A program made the position numbers and the translations under genes. The notes under the pieces were generated by a model. The model was given only the letters and a program-made list of their open reading frames with translations. It was not told where the DNA came from and searched no databases. 6,196 nt of DNA. Source: Bathymodiolus azoricus thioautotrophic gill symbiont. Its GTDB lineage: Bacteria > Pseudomonadota > Gammaproteobacteria > PS1 > Pseudothioglobaceae. How positions within the stretch are numbered: position 1 is the first letter of the stretch; each line of letters starts with the position of its first letter. This document shows positions 1 to 6,188 of this stretch, one piece after another. The stretch lies in NCBI RefSeq assembly GCF_001298715.1, contig NZ_CDSC02000261.1, positions 1 through 6,196 on the forward strand. The letters run 5' to 3'.

Positions 1-5
1 TTATT

Positions 6-23
6 GTTAACTCTCAGGTTAAC
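6..23 (-). terminator. Weak hairpin downstream of tilS
   Basis: Two copies of the self-complementary hexamer GTTAAC (6-11 and 18-23) flank a 6-nt loop, so RNA read on the minus strand past tilS could fold into a 6-bp stem. It begins 13 nt after the tilS stop codon. No U-tract follows (the next bases are AATAA), so this would be a poor intrinsic terminator. It may only stabilise the 3' end or be chance in AT-rich DNA. Confidence 0.25.
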
Positions 24-36
24 GGCTAAGTTAATG

Positions 37-1206
37 CTAATCGTCTTGCATATAGCCGATGCGCTCCATTGCGCGTAGTTCGTTCTCAATATAATACATT
101 TTTAATGTATTTCTTTCCCAAGGTGGAATACCTGCTTCTTGCAAGACTTTCTTGAGTGATTGCGAATGTGTTTTGCCAGGTAATTTAATACGCTGAGCTT
201 CATTTCGATAGCGAATAGAAAAATGAGCAGTATTTTTAAATTCATCATGATACGGGCAATTCTCTTTATTTTTTGTCATTTGAGTGTCAATAAAGTAGAG
301 TTTATTCTTATAACGACGCATCTCGAAATTACCCCAGTTCACCAAAGGATTAGCGTCTTCTTTGGCAGATAATAAGCCTAACATTTGTTGCATTATTTTA
401 TCGGATGGTGCAAGGAAGTTCAACACACTCAAATGATAACGCATGATGTTTTTAATGCGATAGGGTTCAAGTTGCATAAGGCATTTAACATCTAGTTGGT
501 TGCCACTTATAATTTGATTTTTTTTAATATCAATCTTTGCCAAATCTTGTATTAGGTGCAGGGCTTCAGATTGATGCTTTGCGCTACGCAATAAAGTGAG
601 TGTTAGATTTTTATAAACTGTTTCCAGTTTGGGAATAATATCCAGTCTTAGAAAATTGCGACGGAAGTTTTTGTCCATATTGCTGTCATCTTCAACCCAA
701 GATAGATGATTATTTTTGGCATATTTAAGAATGGCAGATTTTCCAATATTGAGCATTGGGCGATAATGTGTGCCTTTGCCAAAAGGTTTTGATTTCGGCA
801 TAGCAGCAAGTCCAGCTACGCCACAGCCACGAAATAGCTGTAATAGCAAGGTTTCTGCTTGATCGTTTTGATGGTGGGCGGTACACAATATCTCGTCTTT
901 TTCTAAATTAGAAGATAGTGAATGATAACGACTTTTACGCGAATTTTCCTCTATATTTGACATTTTTAACAACTGAATATCAATATTAGTATAAGGAATG
1001 TTTAGCGCAGTGCATAAATCCTTGCAAAACATCTCCCACTCATTGCAATGTTTAGACAAGTGGTGATTGCAATGCACAGCACGCAGATTATTCGGATAGT
1101 GTGTGTGTAAATAATGTAGCAGAACAACCGAATCAATACCGCCACTTAATCCAAGGACAATTTTCTTATCCTTTAGAGCGTTATCCTTGTTCTTGAAATC
1201 TTCCAA
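37..1206 (-). CDS. tilS: tRNA(Ile)-lysidine synthetase TilS
   Basis: Cytosolic ATP-dependent enzyme that attaches lysine to C34 of the CAU-anticodon tRNA-Ile, making lysidine and switching decoding to AUA. The N-terminal N-type ATP pyrophosphatase domain shows the PP-loop SGGIDS (residues 21-26), the ARKARY-like stretch ENSRKSRY (87-94), [10 protein letters not shown] (110-119) and [14 protein letters not shown] (124-137). It also has RPML (149-152), EDDSN (172-176) and RRNFLR (182-187). The C-terminal substrate-binding domain (about 320-389) carries [22 protein letters not shown] and a final hydrophobic strand. At 389 aa it is shorter than E. coli TilS (about 430 aa), but all motifs are present. 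The start is TTG at 1206-1204. An in-frame TAA sits two codons upstream (1212-1210), and no other ATG/GTG/TTG occurs before the PP-loop, so this start is nearly forced. It lies 26 bp inside accA with no clear Shine-Dalgarno, suggesting co-transcription and translational coupling. accA-tilS proximity is common in Gammaproteobacteria. Confidence 0.96.
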   Translation of the reverse strand: MEDFKNKDNALKDKKIVLGLSGGIDSVVLLHYLHTHYPNNLRAVHCNHHLSKHCNEWEMFCKDLCTALNIPYTNIDIQLLKMSNIEENSRKSRYHSLSSNLEKDEILCTAHHQNDQAETLLLQLFRGCGVAGLAAMPKSKPFGKGTHYRPMLNIGKSAILKYAKNNHLSWVEDDSNMDKNFRRNFLRLDIIPKLETVYKNLTLTLLRSAKHQSEALHLIQDLAKIDIKKNQIISGNQLDVKCLMQLEPYRIKNIMRYHLSVLNFLAPSDKIMQQMLGLLSAKEDANPLVNWGNFEMRRYKNKLYFIDTQMTKNKENCPYHDEFKNTAHFSIRYRNEAQRIKLPGKTHSQSLKKVLQEAGIPPWERNTLKMYYIENELRAMERIGYMQDD

Positions 1207-2137
1207 AACTTAGGAGTTTTTCCGCGCGTTGTTGAACCAGTTGTTCAATATCTATATTGCTGATTTCTTTGAGTTGCTGTTTTAATGCTTCTCTTAATAA
1301 GATTTTTGCTTGTTGGGGGTCACGATGAATACCGCCAAGTGGTTCAGAGATAATACTGTCAATCAAGCCTTCATTTTTAAGGCGCGAACTAGTGAGTTTA
1401 AGCGATTCTGCTGCTATACTCGCCTTGCTGGCGTCTTTGTAAAGAATAGAGGCGCAACCCTCAGGTGAAATCACTGAATAGATGCTATATTCAAACATCA
1501 TCATTTTATCAGCCACACCAATTGCAAGCGCACCACCTGAACCACCCTCACCAATCACTACAGAGATAATAGGGGTTGCTAAGGTTGACATCTCGAATAA
1601 GTTTCTGGCAATCGCCTCAGACTGCCCACGCTCTTCTGCGCCAATACCGGGATAAGCCCCTGGAGTGTCAATAAAGGTAACAATTGGCATTGAGAATTTT
1701 TCTGCCATTTTCATTAAGCGTAAGGCTTTACGGTAGCCTTCTGGTTTCGGCATACCAAAGTTGTGTTTAATTTTTTCTTGTGTTGTGCGACCTTTTTGCT
1801 GACCAATAAACATGACTGATGCGCCATCTAGTTTAGCAATACCGCCAACAATTGCGCTGTCATCTGCATAAGCTCGGTCACCATGAAGTTCGCTGAATTC
1901 ATCAAAGACCGAATTAACATAATCTAATGTATAAAGTCGACTAGGGTGGCGCGCTAATTGTGCGATTTGCCAATCTGAAAGCGAGGCAAAAATCTTTTTT
2001 GTTAGTGAGATGCTTTTGTTTTCTAAGGCTTTTATTTCTTGAGAAATATCAGCCTTGTCCTTGATATTTTCAAGCGCTTCAATTTTGCCTTCTAATTCAG
2101 CAATTGGTTGTTCAAAGTCAAGATAATTTAAATTCAT
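1181..2137 (-). CDS. accA: Acetyl-CoA carboxylase carboxyltransferase subunit alpha
   Basis: Alpha subunit of the carboxyltransferase (AccA2AccD2), which moves the carboxyl group from biotin carried on AccB to acetyl-CoA, giving malonyl-CoA for fatty-acid synthesis. The N-terminus [19 protein letters not shown] is the classic AccA start and leads into a helical, coiled-coil-like segment (about 10-50). The crotonase-fold core follows, with FSELHGDR (81-88), [12 protein letters not shown] (111-122), [18 protein letters not shown] (155-172), the glycine-rich oxyanion-hole region [12 protein letters not shown] (196-207) and [13 protein letters not shown] (221-233). Its 318 aa is essentially the E. 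coli length (319), so the ATG at 2137 is secure. No Shine-Dalgarno is visible upstream (TTTTAACTTAAT). It is the first gene of an accA-tilS operon and is divergent from the phosphate operon. accD, accB and accC are not in the window. Confidence 0.98.
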   Translation of the reverse strand: MNLNYLDFEQPIAELEGKIEALENIKDKADISQEIKALENKSISLTKKIFASLSDWQIAQLARHPSRLYTLDYVNSVFDEFSELHGDRAYADDSAIVGGIAKLDGASVMFIGQQKGRTTQEKIKHNFGMPKPEGYRKALRLMKMAEKFSMPIVTFIDTPGAYPGIGAEERGQSEAIARNLFEMSTLATPIISVVIGEGGSGGALAIGVADKMMMFEYSIYSVISPEGCASILYKDASKASIAAESLKLTSSRLKNEGLIDSIISEPLGGIHRDPQQAKILLREALKQQLKEISNIDIEQLVQQRAEKLLSFGRFQEQG

Positions 2138-2171
2138 ATTAAGTTAAAATTAGCAAATTGTTAAGTGGTAA

Positions 2172-2180
2172 ATTATAACA
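2172..2180 (-). promoter_or_regulatory. Extended -10 promoter of accA-tilS
   Basis: Read on the minus strand the bases are TGT-TATAAT, a perfect extended -10 (TGn plus TATAAT) for a sigma70-type factor. The predicted transcription start is about 2165, giving a leader of about 28 nt before the accA ATG. The -35 position (about 2195-2201) is only a T-run on the minus strand, which fits extended -10 promoters that do not need a good -35. No competing strong -10 was seen between it and accA. Confidence 0.65.
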
Positions 2181-2215
2181 TTGTGTAGGCAGTTAAAAAA
2201 ATCAAAAAATAAAAC

Positions 2216-2243
2216 TTGACATATAGGGTTATTTGTTGAAAAT
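2216..2243 (+). promoter_or_regulatory. Candidate promoter of the DUF47-pit-bolA operon
   Basis: A perfect -35 hexamer TTGACA (2216-2221) is followed after 16 bp by GAAAAT (2238-2243), a 4-of-6 match to TATAAT. This predicts a start near 2250 and a leader of about 50 nt. The -35 is convincing and the -10 mediocre, as might suit a regulated promoter. I could not find a proper Pho box (two CTGTCAT-like repeats) at the right distance, so control by PhoB is not shown by the sequence. Confidence 0.42.
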
Positions 2244-2283
2244 GCATATTATTGATAGCACAGACTGTAATCATAAATTTAAA

Positions 2284-2288
2284 GAGGG
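2284..2288 (+). promoter_or_regulatory. Ribosome binding site of the DUF47 gene
   Basis: GAGGG at 2284-2288 is a recognisable Shine-Dalgarno core, but it sits 12 nt before the ATG at 2301, longer than the usual 5-9 nt. It is the only purine-rich block in this leader. The ATG is supported independently by the match of the protein N-terminus to its family. Confidence 0.5.
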
Positions 2289-2300
2289 ATAAACCAAACC

Positions 2301-2978
2301 ATGCCAAAAAGTATCATTGACGGACTGTTCGGAAAATCACCGATTAGCCCATTACAACAGCATATGACCAGCGTGCATTCATGTATTTCTGAGCTTAAAG
2401 GTTTTATGGTCGCTATTCACGAAAAAAACTGGACGGAAGCGGAAGCAATTAGAGGCACTATTGGACACAAGGAAGGCGAAGCCGATATACTAAAAAAGAA
2501 ATTGCGTTTAAGTCTGCCTTCAACTTTTATGATGCCGTTTTCTCGTCGTGACTTATTAGATTTGTTGTTAATTCAAGATTCTATTGCCAACATTACTAAG
2601 GATGTTTCAGGTCTGATGATTAATCGCAAGATGACTTTGCCAAATGAGATTTTTGATGATGTGATTGAACTTACTGATGTTTGTATTAAAACTTCAGCAG
2701 CAGCACTTAAAGCCGTTAATGAGCTAGACGAATTATTAGAAACCGCATTTGGTAACCGTGAGCGCAAGGTGGTTAGCTCCATTATTGAAGATGTCAATGA
2801 ACTTGAAAGTGAGTCAGATAAAATTCAACATGTAATCCGCGCTAAATTATTTCCTTTAGAACAAGGTTTGCCACCAGTAGATGTCATGTTTTACTATCGC
2901 GCTGTTGAATGGTTAGGCGAGTTAGCTGATGCTGCTCAAAAGGTCGGTTCTCGCCTAGAAGTATTGCTCGCTAAATAA
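2301..2978 (+). CDS. DUF47/PhoU-like phosphate transport accessory protein
   Basis: Soluble, all-helical PhoU-related protein of the DUF47 (PhoU_div, TIGR00153) family, whose genes typically sit directly before PiT phosphate permeases (for example the rhizobial orfA-pit pair). The family is thought to modulate permease activity or expression; the biochemical mechanism is not settled. The N-terminus LFGKSPISPLQQHM (residues 9-22) matches the conserved family opening (E. coli relative: LFAKSPIKPLQEHM), which fixes the ATG. Further family-like stretches are REDL-type PFSRRDLLDLLLIQDSIAN (79-97) and acidic helices near residues 155-175 (EDVNELESESDKIQ). No signal peptide or membrane span is seen. 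Its 225 aa is the normal family length. The permease follows after 9 bp, and the permease's AAGG ribosome binding site overlaps this gene's stop codon, so the two are almost certainly co-transcribed and translated together. Confidence 0.92.
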   Translation: MPKSIIDGLFGKSPISPLQQHMTSVHSCISELKGFMVAIHEKNWTEAEAIRGTIGHKEGEADILKKKLRLSLPSTFMMPFSRRDLLDLLLIQDSIANITKDVSGLMINRKMTLPNEIFDDVIELTDVCIKTSAAALKAVNELDELLETAFGNRERKVVSSIIEDVNELESESDKIQHVIRAKLFPLEQGLPPVDVMFYYRAVEWLGELADAAQKVGSRLEVLLAK

Positions 2979-2980
2979 GG
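2977..2980 (+). promoter_or_regulatory. Ribosome binding site of pit, overlapping the upstream stop
   Basis: AAGG at 2977-2980 begins inside the TAA stop (2976-2978) of the DUF47 gene and lies 7 nt before the permease ATG at 2988. Ribosomes finishing the accessory protein would stop on top of the permease initiation site, an arrangement that favours coupled synthesis of the two. Confidence 0.6.
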
Positions 2981-2987
2981 TTTAATT

Positions 2988-4256
2988 ATGGAAATCATTG
3001 CAAATTATGGCGATATCTTATTAGTTCTAGCGATTGTTTTTGGCTTATTTATGGCGTGGGGTGTGGGTGCAAATGATGTTGCAAATGCAATGGGAACCTC
3101 AGTGGGATCAGGTGCAATCACCATTAAACAAGCAATTATCATTGCTGTTATTTTTGAGTTCGCAGGTGCGGTATTGGCAGGTGGCGAAGTCACAGCGACC
3201 ATTCGTAAAGGTATTTTAGACGCCAGTATTTTTACCAATGACCCGCATTTATTGGTTTATGGTATGTTGGCATCATTGTTGGCAGCAGGATTTTGGCTAA
3301 TGATTGCCTCTTCTCTAGGTTGGCCGGTATCAACAACACACTCAATCGTGGGTGCTATCGTTGGTTTTGGCGCAGTTGGTGTGGGTGTTGATGCCGTTGC
3401 ATGGGGTAAAGTTGGCACAATTGCAATGAGTTGGATTGTCTCGCCAATCTTGGCAGGTAGTATTGCTTTTGTTTTATTCAAGAGCTTACAAAAACTCATT
3501 ATTGATACTGAAAATCCATTTGATAACGCCAAAAGGTATGTGCCGTTTTATATGTTTTTAGTGGGTTTTGTGATTTCTTTAGTGACAATTTTCAAGGGAT
3601 TGAAACATGTGGGTTTGCATTTTGAGATAGGTGTAAGTTATATGTTGGCAACTGGATTTGGCGTGTTGGTTGCTGTTATTGGTACATTCTTTGTCCGTCG
3701 CATTCATCTTGATGTTGATGAAAATATTGATTTTCACTTTACCTCTATGGAAAGAGTCTTTGGTATATTGATGCTGATTACGGCAGCGGCAATGGCATTC
3801 GCACACGGATCTAACGATGTGGCAAATGCGATTGGCCCACTGGCTGCTATTTATGGTGTGATTGATAGCGGTGGTTTGATTGGTTCTAAAAGTGCGTTGC
3901 CTGTTAGCATCTTATTAGTGGGCGGCGCTGGTATCGTATTTGGTTTGGTGACTTATGGACATAAGGTAATTGCAACAATTGGTACTGGTATTACTCAATT
4001 AACACCTTCGCGTGGTTTTGCTGCAACCCTAGCAGCAGCTGCAACAGTGGTGGTTGCATCAGGTACAGGCTTACCAGTGTCCACTACGCAAGTATTGGTG
4101 GGTGCAGTCTTAGGTGTTGGTTTGGCAAGAGGCATGGCAGCACTTAATACCCGCGTGATTAATAAAATATTTTTATCGTGGTTGATTACATTGCCAGCAG
4201 GTGCATTGATGTCAATCCTATTTTTCTTTACACTTAAGGGGATATTTGGCGCATGA
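2988..4256 (+). CDS. pit: PiT-family inorganic phosphate transporter
   Basis: Integral inner-membrane permease of the PHO4/PiT family (PF01384), importing inorganic phosphate with a co-transported cation (H+ or Na+; not decidable here). The family's internal duplication is clear. The first half has GANDVANAMG (residues 27-36) and GWPVSTTHSIVGA (111-123). The second half has AHGSNDVANAIGP (272-284) and GLPVSTTQVLVGA (361-373). The GxNDxxN and PVSTT motifs are the phosphate/cation-binding signatures and both pairs are intact. Hydrophobic stretches suggest about ten or more membrane segments, with a charged central loop near residues 165-187 (SLQKLIIDTENPFDNAKR) and another near 237-255. Its 422 aa is normal for short bacterial PiTs, which lack the large loop of E. 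coli PitA (about 500 aa). It is gene two of a DUF47-pit-bolA operon. The stop TGA (4254-4256) overlaps the bolA ATG. Confidence 0.96.
   Translation: MEIIANYGDILLVLAIVFGLFMAWGVGANDVANAMGTSVGSGAITIKQAIIIAVIFEFAGAVLAGGEVTATIRKGILDASIFTNDPHLLVYGMLASLLAAGFWLMIASSLGWPVSTTHSIVGAIVGFGAVGVGVDAVAWGKVGTIAMSWIVSPILAGSIAFVLFKSLQKLIIDTENPFDNAKRYVPFYMFLVGFVISLVTIFKGLKHVGLHFEIGVSYMLATGFGVLVAVIGTFFVRRIHLDVDENIDFHFTSMERVFGILMLITAAAMAFAHGSNDVANAIGPLAAIYGVIDSGGLIGSKSALPVSILLVGGAGIVFGLVTYGHKVIATIGTGITQLTPSRGFAATLAAAATVVVASGTGLPVSTTQVLVGAVLGVGLARGMAALNTRVINKIFLSWLITLPAGALMSILFFFTLKGIFGA
4236..4242 (+). promoter_or_regulatory. Ribosome binding site of bolA inside pit
   Basis: AAGGGGA at 4236-4242 lies within the last codons of the permease, 10 nt before the bolA ATG at 4253. 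With the ATGA overlap it supports re-initiation or coupled translation of bolA by ribosomes leaving pit. Confidence 0.6.
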
Positions 4257-4480
4257 CATTAGAAGAAATCCAAGCAAAACTTGAAGCAGGCATTGAGAAT
4301 TCAACCGTCACTATGGAAGGTGATGGTTGTAATTGTTCAACCTTGGTGGTTTCACCAATCTTTGAGGGGCTATCATTATTAGCCAGACAAAAAATGGTAT
4401 TGGCGACTGTTCGCGCAAATATTGACAGTGGCGAGTTGCACGCGTTAAGCATTAAGGCACGCACACCCTCAGAAGTCTAA
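4253..4480 (+). CDS. BolA/IbaG-family protein with a CxC loop
   Basis: Small cytosolic protein of the BolA family (PF01722), closer to the IbaG/YrbA branch. BolA-type proteins pair with monothiol glutaredoxins (Grx4/GrxD) through a shared [2Fe-2S] cluster and help in Fe-S trafficking. The alpha-beta-beta-alpha-alpha-beta order is visible. Helix 1 is TLEEIQAKLEAG. The variable loop is EGDGCNCSTLVVS (22-34), followed by FEGLSLLARQKMVLATV (37-53). The final strand carries the invariant cluster-binding His in ELHALSIKARTP (His63). Loop cysteines Cys26 and Cys28 are candidate second ligands; IbaG of E. coli has GDGSHF at this place. Its 75 aa is slightly short (E. coli IbaG about 84-89), ending just after TPSE. 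The ATG shares bases with the permease stop (4-bp overlap), so it belongs to the phosphate operon. In many Gammaproteobacteria ibaG instead sits next to mla/murA genes, which are absent here. Its 3' end overlaps the opposite-strand DUF1289 gene. Confidence 0.9.
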   Translation: MTLEEIQAKLEAGIENSTVTMEGDGCNCSTLVVSPIFEGLSLLARQKMVLATVRANIDSGELHALSIKARTPSEV

Positions 4481-4659
4481 CTTTCTAAATTTTCGATTTC
4501 TCGATTGTCTAAATCTTTTATAATCGCCTCACGCATTGCGCCTGAATAACTCATCCAGTTTGTGATCTCATCGCTGTTGCGTTTGCAACCTACGCAGAAG
4601 TTTTGCTTATTGTATTTACAAATGTTCAAGCAGGGTGTTTTGATAACTTTATTATTCAT
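4477..4659 (-). CDS. DUF1289 four-cysteine small protein
   Basis: A 60-aa protein of the DUF1289 family (PF06945; E. coli YdhL is a relative). Function is unknown. Near the N-terminus is the family core TPCLNICKYNKQNFCVGCKR, with cysteines 10, 14, 22 and 25 (C-x3-C-x7-C-x2-C), followed by DEITNWMSYS (30-39) with the conserved Trp35 and a helix like the family's 'M-S-x-x-E-R' segment. The cysteine spacing suggests a bound metal, zinc or an Fe-S cluster; that is inference. No signal peptide or membrane span. The ATG at 4659 gives a natural start 9 residues before the first cysteine. No Shine-Dalgarno is present, and a perfect TATAAT lies only 6 nt upstream, so the mRNA may be leaderless. Its TAG stop overlaps the bolA TAA on the other strand (4-bp gene overlap), and rhlE diverges from it across 68 bp. 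Confidence 0.88.
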   Translation of the reverse strand: MNNKVIKTPCLNICKYNKQNFCVGCKRNSDEITNWMSYSGAMREAIIKDLDNREIENLES

Positions 4660-4665
4660 GTGATT

Positions 4666-4671
4666 ATTATA
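4666..4671 (-). promoter_or_regulatory. -10 element of the DUF1289 gene
   Basis: Minus-strand TATAAT is a perfect -10 hexamer ending 6 nt before the ATG. Standard spacing puts +1 at about 4659, the A of the start codon, so the transcript would have no leader. No good -35 was found: the expected place, around 4689-4694, reads TACGGC. That weakens the call. Confidence 0.45.
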
Positions 4672-4692
4672 GTTTGCGATAGCAGGCTGCCG

Positions 4693-4698
4693 TAAAAT
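4693..4698 (+). promoter_or_regulatory. Candidate -10 element of rhlE
   Basis: TAAAAT matches TATAAT at 5 of 6 positions and would start transcription near 4705, leaving a leader of about 23 nt (CTTTATCTTAATCGC and on). That leader has no purine-rich ribosome binding site. The -35 position (about 4670-4675, TAGTTT) is poor. It lies back-to-back with the DUF1289 promoter, so the 68-bp gap serves both genes. Confidence 0.38.
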
Positions 4699-4727
4699 AC
4701 TCGCCTTTATCTTAATCGCATAATCCC

Positions 4728-6035
4728 ATGGGTTTTTCCAAATTAGGTCTATCAGACTCTATCCTAGAAGCAGTTACCAAAAAAGGCTATGACAAGCCCT
4801 CACCAATTCAAGAGCAGGCTATTCCTGTAGTATTAGATGGCAAAGACATTATGGCCGCTGCACAAACAGGCACAGGAAAAACTGCGGGTTTTACCTTGCC
4901 AATTTTGCAAATTTTATCAAAAGGCACACCCGCAAAATCTAACCAAGTCCGCACACTTATTTTAACCCCAACACGCGAACTCGCTGCACAAGTGAACGCC
5001 AGCGTTGTTGATTATGGTAAGCAACTAGCCCTCAAGTCAACAGTTGTATTTGGTGGTGTGAAAATTAACCCACAAATGCAAAAACTCAGAGGTGGTGTGG
5101 ATATTTTGGTGGCAACACCGGGTAGATTATTAGATTTGTATTCACAAAATGCCGTGAAGTTTGACCAGCTAGAAATCTTAGTTTTTGATGAAGCCGATAG
5201 AATGTTAGACATGGGATTTATTCACGACATTAAACGCATTTTAAAAATTCTACCTAAAAATAGACAAACCCTAATGTTCTCCGCCACTTTTTCTGATGAA
5301 ATCAGAAAATTAGCAAAAACTTTAGTTAACGATCCTATAGAAATCTCAGTAACACCAAGAAACACCACCGTAAAATCTGTCAAACAGTGGATTCACCCTG
5401 TTGACAAATCCAAAAAACAAGCCTTACTAACGCATCTTATTCAAGAACATAGCTGGTATCAAGTCTTAGTATTTAGTCGTACCAAGCACAGTGCTAATCG
5501 TATTGCTACCCAACTCGGCAAAAAAGGCATCACTGCAGCTGCCATCCACGGCAATAAATCCCAAGGTGCTCGTACGCGTGCCTTGGCAGATTTCAAAGCA
5601 GGCAAAGTAAATGTTTTAGTCGCCACTGATATCGCTGCTCGTGGTATTGATATTGTTGAGCTGCCACATGTGGTAAATTTCGATTTACCTAATGTCCCTG
5701 AAGATTATGTGCATCGTATCGGTAGAACAGGTCGTGCAGGTTCTAAAGGTGAGGCTATATCATTGGTAAGTGCTGATGAAGCCAAACAACTTTTCGACAT
5801 TGAGCGCCTAACTCAGAAAAAACTTGATCGTATTATGGTAGATGATTTTATTCCTAGTCATGATGTGCCTGAAACTGGTAAAAAACTCCTTCCACCTAAA
5901 AACAAAAAGCCAAAAAAGAACAAGAGTCGCAACAAGCCAAGATACGGAAAAAACAGTAATTCCGCTGAAAATAAAGCCAAAAATAAGAAAGGATTCTGGG
6001 GTGATAAATCTAACAAAAAACCTAAGAAAAATTAA
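4728..6035 (+). CDS. rhlE: RhlE-type DEAD-box ATP-dependent RNA helicase
   Basis: Cytosolic ATP-dependent RNA unwinding enzyme, expected to act in rRNA maturation, RNA decay or cold adaptation. The opening [19 protein letters not shown] plus the Q motif PSPIQEQAI (24-32) is typical of RhlE and supports the ATG. All helicase motifs are intact: [10 protein letters not shown] (44-52), Ia PTRELA (81-86), GG (109-110), Ib TPGR (130-133), II DEAD (154-157), III SAT (185-187), IV LVFSRTK (247-253), [11 protein letters not shown] (299-308), [12 protein letters not shown] (329-338). Residues 385-435 form a disordered, very basic Lys/Asn/Pro tail with a GFWGDK patch near 422-427. Such tails bind RNA non-specifically and vary among relatives. 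435 aa is ordinary for the group. RhlE rather than SrmB/RhlB/DbpA is chosen on the N-terminal signature and overall motif context; the subfamily is less certain than the family. No Shine-Dalgarno precedes the ATG. Confidence 0.94.
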   Translation: MGFSKLGLSDSILEAVTKKGYDKPSPIQEQAIPVVLDGKDIMAAAQTGTGKTAGFTLPILQILSKGTPAKSNQVRTLILTPTRELAAQVNASVVDYGKQLALKSTVVFGGVKINPQMQKLRGGVDILVATPGRLLDLYSQNAVKFDQLEILVFDEADRMLDMGFIHDIKRILKILPKNRQTLMFSATFSDEIRKLAKTLVNDPIEISVTPRNTTVKSVKQWIHPVDKSKKQALLTHLIQEHSWYQVLVFSRTKHSANRIATQLGKKGITAAAIHGNKSQGARTRALADFKAGKVNVLVATDIAARGIDIVELPHVVNFDLPNVPEDYVHRIGRTGRAGSKGEAISLVSADEAKQLFDIERLTQKKLDRIMVDDFIPSHDVPETGKKLLPPKNKKPKKNKSRNKPRYGKNSNSAENKAKNKKGFWGDKSNKKPKKN

Positions 6036-6130
6036 ATCTTTCCAATCGCCTTAAGGCTATGCACTGCAAAATCCTTATTAAAGTGTTGTAATTCTTCAAG
6101 TGATATTTCCGTAAAGCCTCGGTTAGTTAG
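6032..6130 (-). pseudogene. C-terminal gene remnant or cut-off convergent gene
   Basis: On the minus strand a frame ending in TAA (6034-6032) reads back 32 codons to an in-frame TGA (6133-6131). The last 31 codons look like a real protein end: a helix-forming, charge-balanced sequence including TEISLEELQHFNKDF and the terminal [11 protein letters not shown]. No credible start codon lies inside, apart from a GTG deep in the frame. Its stop overlaps the rhlE stop by the same kind of 4-bp tail-to-tail contact seen at bolA/DUF1289, which favours a genuine convergent gene whose body is missing, frameshifted or deleted upstream of about 6120. I do not recognise the family. It may also be chance coding-like sequence. 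Confidence 0.35.
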
Positions 6131-6164
6131 TCAACCCTTAAAAACCACACAAAACATTGATTTA

Positions 6165-6188
6165 TAACAATAAAACTAACAATAACCC
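6165..6188 (+). repeat. 12-bp imperfect tandem repeat, two copies
   Basis: TAACAATAAAAC (6165-6176) is followed directly by TAACAATAACCC (6177-6188), identical at 10 of 12 positions. It lies in the AT-rich non-coding end of the window (6131-6196), where I see no gene, terminator or promoter I can defend. The shared core TAACAATAA also occurs on the minus strand at positions 9-1, just past tilS. Confidence 0.45.

Noticed and set aside
2265..2277. CTGTAATCATAAA resembling half of a Pho box upstream of the DUF47-pit operon
   Set aside because: Only one imperfect CTGTCAT-like half is present, with no second repeat 11 bp away. It lies just before the ribosome binding site, downstream of the candidate promoter, which is wrong for activation.
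3005..3806. Several 75-91 codon frames antisense to pit
   Set aside because: They are shadows of a strongly conserved permease gene, with low-complexity Ala/Thr/Pro-rich translations and no independent start signals or family resemblance.
4493..4504. TCGA-TTTC-TCGA inverted repeat just past bolA as a terminator of the phosphate operon
   Set aside because: The stem is only 4 bp, AT-rich on both sides and inside the DUF1289 coding sequence, with no T-run.
5842..6054. Overlapping plus-strand frame of 70 codons at the end of rhlE
   Set aside because: It is an out-of-frame reading of the A-rich basic tail of rhlE. The Lys/Arg/Thr-rich translation simply reflects base composition.
6048..6057. Perfect 10-bp palindrome GCCTTAAGGC after rhlE as a terminator
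   Set aside because: It has no loop and no following T-tract, and it falls within the protein-like minus-strand frame, so it is not a credible intrinsic terminator.
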